NCBI GenBank assembly: GCA_963978905.1
Contig: OZ022259.1
Coordinates: forward strand, 31,349,994 to 31,413,993
DNA: 64,000 bases
Direction of reading: 5' to 3'
Source of the DNA: Trichostrongylus colubriformis
Lineage: Eukaryota > Nematoda > Chromadorea > Rhabditida > Trichostrongylidae
In this document: in pieces, positions 1-10,908 of the stretch
Layout: every line of letters starts with the position of its first letter
How positions within the stretch are numbered: position 1 is the stretch's first letter
Notes under the pieces: generated by a model
What the model was told of the DNA's origin: nothing
Seen by the model: the letters and a program-made list of their open reading frames with translations, nothing else
The model's database searches: none
Program-made: the position numbers and the translations under genes

Positions 1-215
1 ATTACGTAAACTTCCCACTTGCGTCTCCGAATACAGCGAACGACAGAACTGGCCAGCCATTCGGAGGCCCCGCCCCGTCGTCCACCACTTTGACAAGCCA
101 CAACTTAGTCGGCTTCCCACTTTTTCGTGCGAAATCTTGTATGCGGCCCTTACTAAGCTAATACAACATAAATATGTGGGGAACAGAAAAAGGTTTTTCT
201 GTGTGCTATTAATTT
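1..215. repeat. MITE family 1, truncated copy (right half)
   Basis: The segment near 155-200 (TTGTATGCGGCC, then ACTAAGCTAATACAACATAAATATG and a GGGGAACAGAAAAA tail) is a diverged version of the right arm of the inverted-repeat element seen complete at 10909-11343 and 42913-43341. The left half would lie outside the window. It is a non-coding, non-autonomous element. Confidence 0.6.
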
Positions 216-782
216 AAGCCGAAGAAGGATGAAAGCCTATGGAAGGCGGAGCTTCCGCTATGGGCGGTACTAGAATTCAAAGCTCCCACGGCAGTTTCGA
301 GACAGTATGGAGAAGGATTGATGAATCCTTCAGGTTTCGAATGAATAATTAGAGATAAGAAGTGATGTCGTCAGAAAGTGCTAAAAATAGTCTGTAAAAT
401 GTGATTGCAGCTCAATGATTTAAACCTGCAACGAATGATGGATGTTTGTGGCAGGTGCAGAAATGGCACATGATATCATGTGATACAGTAAAATCATTTA
501 TGAATTACGGACAAATGACACCGCTTTATCAAAAGAATGATTATTTCGATCAGAAGCAACATCAGTCACCACCAGTTTCGCTCTGCCCACACGGCGAATG
601 TATTAATAGGCCTACGAAGGAGGGCGGGCCAGGCCAGACATATGCGTTCCGAGGAACATAGTCCGATGAGCACTACTAACACGGAACTGGTGTGCAATAC
701 ATAATTAGATTATTGTCTTTGTTCTATGAACGAGTACAAGGGGATACCAGTAATTTGTAATTATAGTAGTCATTTTTATGCA
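216..782. other. Unassigned intergenic DNA
   Basis: AT-rich DNA with only short chance reading frames. No splice-flanked coding exon, RNA gene or repeat family was recognised. Confidence 0.5.
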
Positions 783-1467
783 CTACGTGGGTCACTATTT
801 ATATTTCGGGAATATTCAATACTGTTATCATGGGAGTAAATCTGATGACTCCATCGTAAAGTTCGCCACTTTTAAACAATAGACCCCATCATTCAATTTG
901 TAGCACGGCGCTATTCGTTCATTTTATAAATTTTTGAAAATTTCGTCGACACAAGCCTTTCTTGGTGAGTTTGTCAAATTGTGTGGGTTTCAACGGAAAA
1001 ATATTTTCTGCAAATCCATGTGTTCAAGTAAAATTGAATGTTTGTTGGTGGAAATAATATTTAGGGATGCCTCAATCTTAGGATGGGTGAATTGGCGATC
1101 TTGCTTAATCATATTGCACACAGCATCGATGTTTTCTTAAACAAGTGCTAATTTCGGACATCCTTGATGAATCTCGTCGGACAGCGGACTACGACAACGA
1201 ATGAGTTCCCTAAGCCAACGATACACTGTGGTCTTTAATGGAGCTTCATTGCCAAATTTTTTAAAAATTTTTGAAAATTTCATTTTCATTTCCTGAAAAA
1301 AACAAAATTTTTCAGATGAATGTAAAATAAACAAAAAGCGCCGTACGGCAAATTGAATGATGGGGTATATAGTCAAAAAAGGCAAACTTTACGATGAAAC
1401 CATCAGATTTACTCCCATGATAAGTATTGCCTATTCCCGAAATATAAATAGTGACCTACGTATTACT
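783..1467 (-). mobile_element. Internally deleted mariner-type element with long terminal inverted repeats
   Basis: The left arm (about 783-930) and right arm (about 1330-1467) are inverted copies sharing GGTCACTATTTATATTTCGG, ATCATGGGAGTAAATCTGATG and CCCATCATTCAATTTG. Between them the minus strand (about 1300 down to 940) encodes the N-terminal helix-turn-helix part of a mariner transposase, with FGNEAPLKTTVYRWLRE and then ENIDAVCNMIKQDRQFTHPKIEASL. This piece is broken by in-frame stops, and the catalytic DDE half is missing. It is therefore a dead deletion derivative that full-length relatives could once have mobilised. Confidence 0.75.
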
Positions 1468-1810
1468 CCTTGGTCCTCAGATTTCACCAGATCTCTACGT
1501 GTGTGAGCCACCTTTTATGCCCTTTACCCAATAAGATAATGGATGTCAAAGCACTGATAGCTAGAGAAGAGGAAGTGCAAGGGCAAAACTGAAGTTCACC
1601 GCTTTTGTAGCAGGCAAGCATACGCAGAATCACATATGAATAACAGATGACTTACTGAAGCATCGGTCTACTGCGATCACTGCGAAATGTTGTGAGTGTG
1701 GAAGCCAAGCTCAACGAACTTCTTGGAAATCCCTCTGAACTGCGATTTGCCTTATCATGCTCTACCGTAACATAACATGCCATGCTAATTATGCTACTGC
1801 TATATACTGT
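1468..1810. other. Unassigned intergenic DNA
   Basis: Separates two mariner relics. No coding exon or repeat was recognised. Confidence 0.45.
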
Positions 1811-2491
1811 AGGGTGTACCAATAAGGGCGCTCCATCTTTAAAATGATATAAAGCAAGTTGTGTGAGAGGTATAGATGAAATTTATTTTTAGTTTGAAAA
1901 AGTATTCGAAGGCATTATGTATGGAAAATAACATCGTTCGAATGGCCACCTCGACTTCGCTTGGTGGCGCGCATACGAGAAGACCAATTTTCAATGACTC
2001 TGGCGCACGAATCGGGCTGCATTTCATCGATGGCGTGGCATATGTTGACATTGAGGTCATCAGTGTTTTGTGGTTGGTTTGCGTAGACCTGCGATTCAAT
2101 AAAACCCCACGAGAAACAGTCTAGCGGGGTTAAATCGCACGATCTCGGTGGCCAGTTGATGTCCCTCCGCGCGAGATAACCTTTCCTCCGAAGCAAAAGT
2201 CCATTGTGGCGCGCGCTGTGTGGCTTGTAGGGCCGTCGTGCTAAAACCACATATCCTCGACATCCACATTGCCGATTTCGGAGCAACGTTCCGCGGAGCG
2301 CAAAGTTGCTCAAACCGATGAATGACTTTTGTAATAATTTTTAATGGCTTGCACACGTTGCTCGCGGCTGAATTGGTGCATGGTGATTTGTGAAGATACA
2401 CTGAATAATAACAACTAGGTTTGACAACTCTTCCACAAACAATGTGAGCGCCATGAGCTGTCAAAGATCGAGCTCCCTTACTGGCACACCG
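1811..2491 (-). mobile_element. Deleted Tc1/mariner-superfamily element
   Basis: Terminal inverted repeats of about 30 bp: GGTGTACCAATAAGGGCGCTC at 1814 and, inverted at the other end, GGTGTGCCAGTAAGGGAGCTC, each next to a TA. On the minus strand an ATG at 2381 opens the N-terminal transposase segment (MHQFSREQRVQAIKNYYK). The sequence then jumps to the C-terminal catalytic part, read to a stop at 1915: INWPPRSCDLTPLDCFSWGF, then ESQVYANQPQNTDDL. Those are the last conserved blocks of the family. The middle of the catalytic domain is deleted, so no active transposase is possible. Confidence 0.78.
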
Positions 2492-2964
2492 TATATATAC
2501 TATACTATAGTAAACAACACTATACTATACTATTTTTTGTAACGATCGAAACCAAGCAAGTAATATGCGTTATTTTGATTAATTTCGCAAACCAAATTTT
2601 ATTTTCAAGTGAGGTTCTTTATTCCATAGATTCCTGAGTTCAGATCCGTATAGTAGTAGCCACGTTCTCAATTTCTGAACAATTATATTGACTCAATACG
2701 ATTATCAGCCGGCGTGACTGCACACACCTGCAGCGATAGTAATGATGGCCAATTTGGAAAATAACCTGAGATGTAGTGGATCACGCCATTTTCATTGCAT
2801 GTTTCATTTTGGTTACATAAATGAGCCAGAATAGAATAATCATCATCCAAACCTTCCGCAGTACCTAGCTTATTACGTACCACGCCATGTCTCTCTCCCT
2901 CTCCCCCCCCCCTCTTCTCCCACATTGCTAAAAGCGTAGTGTACTGCAACTAATGATTCTTCAG
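2492..2964. other. Unassigned upstream DNA
   Basis: No exon was recognised. A pyrimidine tract (CT- then C-rich, about 2889-2920) and a TATACTATACTATAG-like repetitive patch (2494-2532) are the only notable features. Upstream exons of the gene beginning at 2965 may lie here unseen. Confidence 0.4.
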
Positions 2965-3988
2965 AAGAGGAGGAAAACTTCAACAAAATACTTTGCTTCC
3001 GGTGAAATGGACAACAGGAACAAAACCATGAAAGTCACCGAAAGTTCTCGCAATTGAGGCTTTTGAAACGGTTGACGAAGGGAACCGCTACGATTATCAT
3101 GAGAACGATTCAAGTATGTCAGCAATCAGCACATTATGAACTGGGCACAGTGGGTATTAGTCACAGTAATGCAAAGGTGGATAAATGTTCACGTTTGCAG
3201 AGTTGGGCGGGGCCAAAATCAAAAGTTGCGGTGTCCAATTCGATTTTGCCTGGTATGACTGCGATTCCATTATGATGCTGCATCTTAGAAATACAGTGAT
3301 ACAGCATCAGGAGCTAGAACTCCACCATTTCGACGAGCAAGACTCTTTTGTAGAATTCTTGGACGGAGCTCGTGCTTCATTCCGGGCAGGAGCAAAAGTC
3401 GCCTTTATACGGTAAGTGCACGTCATTCTTCCATTTCAGAAATTACCGGCTATTGAGAAATGGTGGGCTTTAATACGTTCTTAGTCCATAGGTTGATTGC
3501 TTCCAGGCTATATTTGTTTGTTGTTCCACGGCTGGAAATGATTGTTCTGCGAATGGTTTTAGCACCTTGTTTTCTTCGCGCTATACAGCTTGTTTTGATG
3601 AATCAAACATTCTGCTTACGTATAACATTCTGCTTACATGTGTGTATTTTCATACAATTGATTCCCTTCTGAGGTAATCCAATTTAAGGTTTACGTAAGA
3701 AGTTGACAGCTGCTCTGTAGATCAGCAGATAGTACCCATGGGAAACAAATATTTTGCCATGGAATCACTTGTAAGCATTGGTGCAATTCCTACAGGCGCT
3801 ATGCTGTCATACCGTGGACCAACACTTGCCCGACCCCTCCAGGACCTGGATTCAGTTGGAATAAGACTTGGTCAATGGACAACAAAGAAATACTGACGGA
3901 AGGTCGGCCAATATTGCAAGGGTATACGCGGTACAGGAACACTACATCCTCAAGTACAGTAACCTTCGCCACGTCACGGCCACAGTAA
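2965..3988 (+). CDS. 3' exons of an unrecognised gene, apparent frame break in its first visible exon
   Basis: Three exons are supported. Exon 2965-3113 follows GATTCTTCAG and ends at GTATGT. Exon 3201-3411 follows GTTTGCAG and ends at GTAAGT. Exon 3796-3988 follows TTCCTACAG and ends at TAA. The phases of the two introns agree and give one frame of about 157 residues: VDEGNRYDYHENDS, then KLGGAKIKSCGVQFDFAWYD, then HHFDEQDSFVEFLDGARASF, then IPWTNTCPTPPGPGFSWNKT, then TRYRNTTSSSTVTF. Cysteines and several N-x-S/T sites suggest a secreted or lumenal protein (inference). The first exon opens in another frame (KRRKTSTKYFASGEMDNRNK) that stops at a TGA near 3055, while the downstream frame is open across that point. 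This is either a one-base frameshift or a mis-placed exon start. A donor-like GT at 3985 could replace the final stop. I do not recognise the family. Confidence 0.55.
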
Positions 3989-5188
3989 CCCCTACCATCG
4001 ACTTTCTCTTCGCCGTGGCCCACTGCTCAGAATCGCACAATTCTTATGGATGTTGACGTGTTGCATTGCTTTCAGTTACTGAGCAGGCATAAAACGTTCA
4101 ATGACAAAGATCACAACTTATTCGACGCTATGTGATACTGTAGTCGTTGGTGAAGTGGCCCTGTACCGCTTATAAGCAAACGCATATACATAACTTAAAT
4201 CCCACTTTATTCCATTCTTGGGAGCTGTTCAGAATGTATTCGACTTGTAAAATAATTGGTCATATATGAAGGAATTTTAAAATATTTACCATTCACTTAG
4301 AGGCCACCAGCCACTTTTCATAGAGCTCAGAGCAATTGAAGAGTTACAATAAACAGAAACGCTTAAAAACTTCGACTATTAAGGTAATAGGGGGCTTCGG
4401 ATAGGGGACTTTGTGTCTACGATGAGCAAAATTCCCTACTTTTGCTTCCTGCTTTAATAACTCCAGCCTTAGAAAGGTAGTCTGCAGCGCTAAGGGCTCC
4501 ATAACTTTGTATAAAGCTGAAATCAGCTGGGAGAGTCTGCTTGGCCGTTACTGAACGTAGTCATTATCGGAACGTCATTCCCACCCTATAATTTAATTAG
4601 AACAATATGTATGAGCATGACGACCGCTGCTTCTCCAGGCTATTTTAGTATGCGAAAGTGTCTCATAACCTATGAAAATTGAGTCCCAGCAATTGTGAAT
4701 GCGCAAGGGGAAGTCTCCCAGGGGCACAGTAGTTCCTCGATTTTTGATGAACCTTTCTTATTTCAGGCTTTTGGGGAGTCTTCAAAACTATAAAATTTGA
4801 ATCAACTGCAAGCGACAGAAAAAAGTTCCTATGCAGTATTCATGGAGCTGTAATGCCTAGCCTCCACCTCTGTAACTATCCAGGTTCCTGTCAAACTTCA
4901 AAAAAGTAAAAGTTTGGAGAGATCGAATTCAAAAGTCAAAAGGAGGGGGAAGAATCAGATGTAAAAAGTTCTTAAGAATCAGGAAGTTTTAGGCTTGAAT
5001 CCAACTCTTTGTATTCTCATTTTTCAATGCTAATAGAGAGAAATAGTTAAATCTATCAGCAATCTGGCACAATCTGGCACAATCTGACACATGGGCATGG
5101 CAATAAGTGTTAGCGGTACTTAAATGGAAAAGGGGTCGTCTGCAGGAATTTTTTTTAAGAAATTCAAGAAGTTTGTGTAAAGAAGTAC
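3989..5188. other. Unassigned intergenic DNA with a short direct repeat
   Basis: No convincing exon. A 10-11 bp unit (CAATCTGGCA) is repeated in tandem three times, the last copy imperfect, at about 5061-5093. Confidence 0.4.
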
Positions 5189-5346
5189 AGTCCATTTCCC
5201 AACGCGTGGCAGGACGATGCCTACGGACTTGGATGATCGTGTATCGATCTCTCTCACCCCGCCACACTCTCTTACTCTCACCACGTACTCTCACTCTCAC
5301 TACTCACCCAAGTCCGTAGGCCACGCCCTGCCAGGCGTCGGAAATA
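5189..5346. repeat. Short foldback MITE (copy 1)
   Basis: The ends are inverted copies: CAGTCCATTTCCCAACGCGT on the left and ACGCCTGGCAGGGCGTGGCC when read inward from the right. CCTACGGACTTGG pairs with CCAAGTCCGTAGG. The centre is a CT/CA-rich tract (CTCTTACTCTCACCACGTAC). A second, shorter copy lies at 53488-53582 inside an intron of the PTB-domain gene, so the family is dispersed. Confidence 0.7.
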
Positions 5347-6232
5347 GAATGTATACGCTGAAAAAACCTGTTCAAGTGTAGAAATGGAAAGAGTAAAAAT
5401 TTCTCTTGAGTCAACCCTCCGTTTACAATGCTTCCAGTGGTCACAGAAGTATAAAAGTTGACAATGCCCCTATATAGACCCCATTCATAGAAAAGGACCG
5501 AGGTGTCGAAGAAAAATGTCAGTAGTTTCAAACCAGACTAGTTCAGTGAACCAGCGATCCGGTTTGCTGCATCTAAAAAGGGTTGCCCTAAGAGAAGTTC
5601 AGCTGACAAGTAAGCAAGCATAGATAACATCTGAGTATGAAAAAAAACTGAATTAACAAGTTATAAATAAAGTAAAATAATAGAATAAATAAAATAAAAT
5701 GTGAGTCAAAAAACTCCAACAGATCAAAAAAATTTCACAAAAATGGATGCAGTAAATTTTCAGGGTTCAAGCAAGAATCGGTGCGTTACATCTTTCTTCA
5801 AGTTGTTTCGAGGGATGAAGTTTTTGGCGTATCAATCACTTCTGTGGGATGCGCCGCGCATTCCAGTTCAATTCAGCATCGTGGTGGCAACTAATGCAAT
5901 TGAGCCTAAACAATGACCTGTGGGGGCCACCCGATTTACAAGTCAGTGCTTTTATCCTCTTTTATTAAATATGATGTAGTACAGATTATTTTTATTGATT
6001 TTGAGACTCTACTTGAGAGTAACACAGCTGCACTTGCACATATTTTACGACTTGCTGCTGCCACGAAAACACTAACCCTATCACCTCGATGAAGGGAAAG
6101 CAGACCATTTTATTACCCACCCCGATCCAACACTTACTAGTGCAAACATGCTATCATTATGACAATAAAGATGAACTGAGCCATCTAGGAACTTTTTGAA
6201 CTACCTCTTGTAACACCTCCCGTAGTTGCTTT
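5347..6232. other. AT-rich intergenic DNA with a SINE-tail fragment
   Basis: No exon was recognised. The stretch near 5850-5905 (ATTCAGCATCGTGGTGGCAA) resembles a stretch near 9490-9525 (CATAATCGTGGTGGCACGTG), next to the SINE there, and may be a piece of the same element. Confidence 0.4.
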
Positions 6233-7370
6233 TTCTCACCTCAACCTGCTTACTTGGCAAATTGGCAAATTTGGAATGCAGATTCGAGAGCAGCGTCCGA
6301 AAATCCATCGGTCCATACGTACCTCATTCCGAATGGCCACTTCGACCTGGGGTCCTTCCCATGTCAGCCAAATCCTCACTTTTGGTGTAAAACTTTGCAT
6401 GAGGCCTTTATTAGGCAAATACAACATAAATATTAGGTTGATTCATAATAAATCGGACAAATGGTAGTGATGATTTCTAGAGATCATAACTCAGTAACGA
6501 ATTAACGAAAATGGACGCGCGAGGTACCGTTGGAATGAGTATGAGAAGCTCTTCAAAGTACCGCGAAATAATCACTCCAAAGTAAATTCATTCCGCCACA
6601 ATGCCGCACGATTTCAAGCGGTCCAGAGACCACATCCGCAACGTCATACTATTTATATCGCTATCTGGCCAGGAGCCCGCGGATATCGGCAGACGTCTGA
6701 TAGAAGTTCACAAGGAGCATGCCCCCGGCAGAAGTACACTGTAGTTGTAGCATTCGAAGTTTGCGTCAGGCGACTATTTCATCGAAGACGAAAACCGCGG
6801 TTGGTGGAGCGTACACGGCGTAGAGTACTGGGAGCTGCTCGATGAAGGTACCACAGTATCCGCCGACGTCTACGTTCGTCAATTACGAGAATTGAAGGCC
6901 AATGTCCAAAGTTCGCTACGGCGGCGGTCACATGTCTACTTCCAGCACGACAACGTGTCTACTTCCACAGACCGCACTTCGCAAGATCGACCAAGGCCGA
7001 GCTGCTGTCGTACAGTTGGACCGTACTTCTATACCCACCGTACTCCCCAGACCTGGCCCCTTCAGATTTCCTTCTTTTCTCCCACAGCCAACGCCACCTG
7101 GACGGCCAAGACTTCAAAACTCGCGACGAGGTCAAGGCGGCACTCGGCAACTTCTTCGAGCTCCAGCTTCCGGCCTTCTGGAGCAAGGGCATCCATGATC
7201 TGCCTATACCGTGGCAGAAGGTCATCGATAAAGATGGAGTACATTTTAAGTGAATCCCTGTTGTCGTAAAAAAGTTGTACGACAATGATTAAAATTGGTC
7301 AATTTGTCCGATTTATTATGAATCAACCTAATATGTGGGTAGCAGAAAACACCTGCTTGAACACCTTGTT
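6233..7370. repeat. MITE family 1 copy split by a mariner insertion
   Basis: 6233-6432 carries the end of the element (TTGCATGAGGCCTTTATTAG, then GCAAATACAACATAAAT). The sequence resumes after 7331 with ATGTGGGTAGCAGAAAACA, the same tail that follows without interruption in the copies at 10909 and 42913. The mariner at 6433-7331 therefore landed at a TA inside this MITE. The MITE is older than the insertion. Confidence 0.65.
6433..7331 (+). mobile_element. Mariner element, complete ends, dead transposase
   Basis: The ends are near-perfect inverted repeats, TTAGGTTGATTCATAATAAA with TCGGACAAAT and the inverse at the right, flanked by TA. The plus strand holds a degenerate mariner transposase. 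An N-terminal block starts at the ATG near 6600 (MPHDFKRSRDHIRNVILF). The middle is GVEYWELLDEGTTVSADVYV. The C-terminal block is YPPYSPDLAPSDFLLFSHSQ, then RHLDGQDFKTRDEVKAAL, then FWSKGIHDLPIPWQKVIDKD. These lie in different frames with in-frame stops. At about 900 bp it is shorter than the usual 1.2-1.3 kb, so there is an internal deletion. The TIR is unlike the other mariners in the window, so this is a separate family. Confidence 0.85.
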
Positions 7371-8800
7371 GTGTTTTGCTTCAATACTCGACTGTTTATT
7401 CGCCCACGCTCTTTTAGTAGACGTTGTTTCACATAAATAATATTCACGCCTTCAACTAAACAAAGATACTTGATAGGAGCATCACTGTATTGAACCGGTC
7501 CCCATTTCCCATCACCCATAGATCAATTATATTGATAGAGATTGCCCAGAAATAGGTCAAAAAGGAAATTAGTAAGAGTTAAAGACGGTAACAAAAAACA
7601 GCCCTGGACCCCTCTCTATCCATACAGCCCCTTGCCGGGCCTTCATCCGCGCGATCCCCTCTCTGTGCCCATCCAGTTTATACATTTACAACAATGCCAA
7701 ACGATACACCAAACACTCATCCGTCCTCTTCCTTATTACTCTCCTACCCAAATAAATCCCCTATCAAGTTTTCTGGCCCAAGCTTAATCATTGTGCTTTT
7801 TTATGAAAGCTTTGAACAGCAGATACCATTGGTAAGCATATTGTTGGCACTTGGACAGGCATAGGTTAAACATTATTGCACGTGTTGTTGCTCGGGGCAT
7901 TTCAATCTTTGAAGTCTCCTTAGTAGATCACCGGAATTCTCCCTAAATTCATTACGGGAATGCGCAAACAAGCTGATTATCACTCGCTTAAGAAATGCCA
8001 CTGTGCTTAGATCTCGTGGTCTTTGAAAGACACCACCAATCACATAAAAGAGGAAGAAATCATTTCATGTTTTTTCATTTCTGGGCCTTCAACAAGATTT
8101 CAGTACTTCGAAAAAATCTTCAAAAATGAAATAATTTTTCACTTCGCAGGTAATCTTTTACATCAATCACATAAATGAGGAACGTTTTCAGGTTTTTTTT
8201 GCATTTCTGGGTCTTCAATATCATTTCAGCACCCCGAAAAAATGTTGAAAAATAAGATAATAACAATCAATGACGCCCAAATATCGAAATGTCAAAGAAA
8301 TCTCTTTGATATTTCGATATTTACGCACAACTGACTTTTACTCTTCCTCTTGAACTGGAATTAATAATGGACCGATTCACACAAAGTATACTCTATTTTT
8401 AATGAATCACGGGACCCACTGATGACGCACGAAGAGAGATCGGTTGGCGGTGTGGTCTAAAATTAGCTCCCTCCAACGTCTGAGGAAAACCCATTGCCGT
8501 CAGAGGTGTGAGGTGGAGGTGAATGTGCACTGAGCCGTACAACAACGCGAAGTGGTGAGTAGCCCGATGAGGGTCGAATCGGATGTCAGGGAACGAATGA
8601 ACACCAGAGACGAAGCTGAAGCCTTGAATACCCTCATACGTCATCGTCGCCCTGCATTCAACCGATGGGAATCTGCCATCCAGGATGCCTTCATAATTAG
8701 CCTTAGTCATGAGAAAGAATACTAAGTACCCCGTTGAGAGTTCGGCATGGTGTGGTATGTGTGAGCGAACTATTAATGTGGGCTAAATCAGATAGGCCTA
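7371..8800. other. Unassigned intergenic DNA with an imperfect duplication
   Basis: No exon was recognised. About 95 bp beginning ATCACATAAAAGAGGAA at 8039 recurs at 8165 (ATCACATAAATGAGGAA), each continuing with CATTTCTGGGYCTTCAA and a CGAAAAAAT block. A palindrome lies at 8280-8322 (listed separately). Confidence 0.45.
8280..8322. repeat. Short palindrome (hairpin)
   Basis: AAATATCGAAATGTCAAAGA is followed after about 4 bases by TCTTTGATATTTCGATATTT. This gives a nearly perfect 19-20 bp stem with a very short loop. No promoter or terminator context supports a function. Confidence 0.6.
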
Positions 8801-9050
8801 CGTCGGACATCGTGATTTCGTGATTCTGTGATTTTGCGACTTGGCGCTATTGTGGCTGCGAATATGAGGACGTACCATTGCAGAAAATCCGTGCCGCGCA
8901 ATTGCTACGAAAGTGCGGCATCCTAAAGTCGCTGGAACACAAAATCGCAAAATCGTCAACTCACAAAGTCGCAAGTCTGATGACGGATGTAGGAAGTATG
9001 ACAGCGACCAAAAACGGGTTGGGGGGGGGCAAATTCTTTTCAAAGCCGAA
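8801..9050. repeat. Palindromic element built of short TCG/GCGA units (copy 1)
   Basis: Left side TCGTGATTTCGTGATTCTGT and right side AAAATCGCAAAATCGTCAAC are inverted relatives separated by about 100 bp. A related palindrome lies at 41690-41845 (TTCGCGATATTGCGGTGTCG, then AAAATCGCAAAATCGCGAAG). It looks like a non-coding MITE family. Confidence 0.5.
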
Positions 9051-9539
9051 CGGTTAAAGTGCGGTATTATTCGTTAATACCGAGCCCTTATGTTAGCATG
9101 AAAATTGTCGTTCAGTTAAGGAACTTAGTTATTATACTATAAAGGGCAGAACTTGTTTATCACAATATTTATGAGTAATTCTTGTTGTTGTTCTGTTGAG
9201 TACTACTTGTTGAACAAAGCAATGTAGCGGTTATTTCCCATGTGGCCTTTCATATAGTCCAGAGTCTTTCATATACTCCTTTAAATAGACCTTTTGTTGC
9301 TGTAACCGTTCCAGATCGTAACCACTGTAAGATCCGAATAAAACAGTGCTACTCATGCTAAGCATTCAGTGATGAAGGTAAACAGTAATCATTTGTTGTG
9401 TAGGAAAGTGAAGATGTGGAACAGTTCATCATAAAAGATAGCGATAATGCTTTATAAGACCACTTCAAGGATGCGCCATGCGCTCTATTTCTATTCATAA
9501 TCGTGGTGGCACGTGAATGCGATTCGGCACTTATACGTC
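9051..9539. other. Unassigned intergenic DNA
   Basis: AT-rich, with only short chance reading frames. No splice-flanked exon or repeat family was recognised apart from the SINE-like tail near 9490-9525. Confidence 0.4.
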
Positions 9540-9700
9540 CCAATTATACGGGGTCAGCCGACATACCTGTCAGTGATCCATCATTCCGGACGAGTCTGGT
9601 ACCACTTCATGTAGCCCCAATGGATGGAACAGACTGATCAGCCTGAGCAGGCATTCCTGCGGGATTTGATCCCCTCACCATGTGATTGGACGTCACTATT
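9540..9700 (-). repeat. SINE-like element (tRNA-type B box, shared body)
   Basis: Read on the minus strand, GGGGATCAAATCCCGC near 9674-9659 resembles a Pol III B box. It is followed by a body with GGTACCAGACTCGTCCGGAA. The same body (TTGGTATCAGACTCGCCTGG on the minus strand) occurs downstream of another tRNA-like head at 46490-46690. The shared body with different heads argues for a SINE family rather than a tRNA gene. Confidence 0.5.
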
Positions 9701-9759
9701 TTTGTCCCTGGGCCATCTCTGTATTGTGATAGTTCTGAAGATTCAAGGGTTAGGATTTC

Positions 9760-10130
9760 GTATGTCATGATGATAAGCACCACACAGTCTTCTCGAACCC
9801 CGCGCCTTCTACAGTGAACATGTCCTTCAAACTCCTGAATGCCCAGACTTCGGGTGTGCGCTGGGACACACGAAGTTTGACTTCAGCCTGACGGCTCACC
9901 GTGCGCGGTGACGCTCCGCGAATGGTCCGAGTAGTGGCAACTCCTTCGCCGTCTGAGTTCTCCCAGATTTGCTTCGGCCTTTTTAGGGGAAAAGCTTTCG
10001 CAGCGGGTTTTTACCCGTCCTTACCTGATTGCAAACCGCCGCGCGCGGATGGCCTCCGCGTAACCTAGTGACCTCATTGGCCGTGTGTCCTAATCGTCAC
10101 GTCCCAGACTTCCACTTGCGGTGCCTGGTA
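9760..10130. other. GC-rich block of unknown origin
   Basis: Markedly richer in GC than its flanks, with self-complementary pieces (GTGCGCGGTGACGC, CCGCCGCGCGCGGATGG). It may be part of a retroelement 5' end, but no protein motif is visible on either strand. Confidence 0.35.
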
Positions 10131-10633
10131 AATGGAATTCCTTCCAGACAGAGTGAAGCTGCAATGTTATATGACATAATTTGGTCATTTGAAATCAGAT
10201 GAAAAGATTACCACTTGTTGCTTTATGAAGAAGGCAATTGAGAAGACATAACTGCTGAAGGTGTAAATGATGCAATGACAATGTCAAAATGTTAATTTCA
10301 CTCGCAATCAGCGCACTTTTCGGACTTCATTTTATAATGATTCCAAGTGGCCCTACTTAGTGTAGTTCTAGTCCGATACATCAAGATCGAGGAATCTCCC
10401 GTTTAATTAATAAAGGTGACATCAGCATTTAAAGTTATGGAAGGATCTGTTGAATCGACAAGCAGCTTATTCATCACTAAAGAAGGAGGGCCAAGCCAAT
10501 TTCTGCAGGAAAACATTTACGCCAATACAGCCTCTGTTATTTGCAGCACGCGAAAAACAAAAAAAGGACTGTTTTCAATAAAATACCATAAGGCATTACA
10601 TGAATCTAGCAAGAAAGCAAAAGTGAGTTCACC
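10131..10633. other. AT-rich DNA upstream of a weak exon candidate
   Basis: A short open frame (about 10416-10637) overlaps the next candidate's ATG in an ATGA arrangement. It shows no domain or signal peptide and is not called as a gene. Confidence 0.3.
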
Positions 10634-10908
10634 ATGAGCTCCCCGCTTTGTAGACTCATTGTTCTCGGTCATTTCTTCCTTTTAGTACACATTGTGTCTC
10701 CCCAACTTCAATGCTTTGAATGTACTGTTATATTTATGGGAAACGCCGCCACAGAACACCTTCCCCTTCTCATTCATAACGCTCGACACAATTTGTTCAC
10801 CGAGATATCAGTGACGATCTACCGCTCCTATGAGCGCTCGGAAAAGCGAGAAGCAAAATTGCTACAGGCCCATCTTCACCGGAGCAGAAATCTACATCAA
10901 AACTTGTA
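10634..10908 (+). CDS. Weak candidate: first exon of a small secreted protein
   Basis: An ATG at 10634 opens a frame starting MSSPLCRLIVLGHFFLLVHI. This has a short polar start and a hydrophobic core typical of a signal peptide, then a likely cleavage site before LQCFEC. A cysteine pair right after the signal peptide is seen in Ly6-like and other small nematode secreted proteins, but too little is present to place it. The frame then runs into MITE DNA at 10909, so the true exon must end earlier. No downstream exon was found. It may be a chance frame or a relic. Confidence 0.25.
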
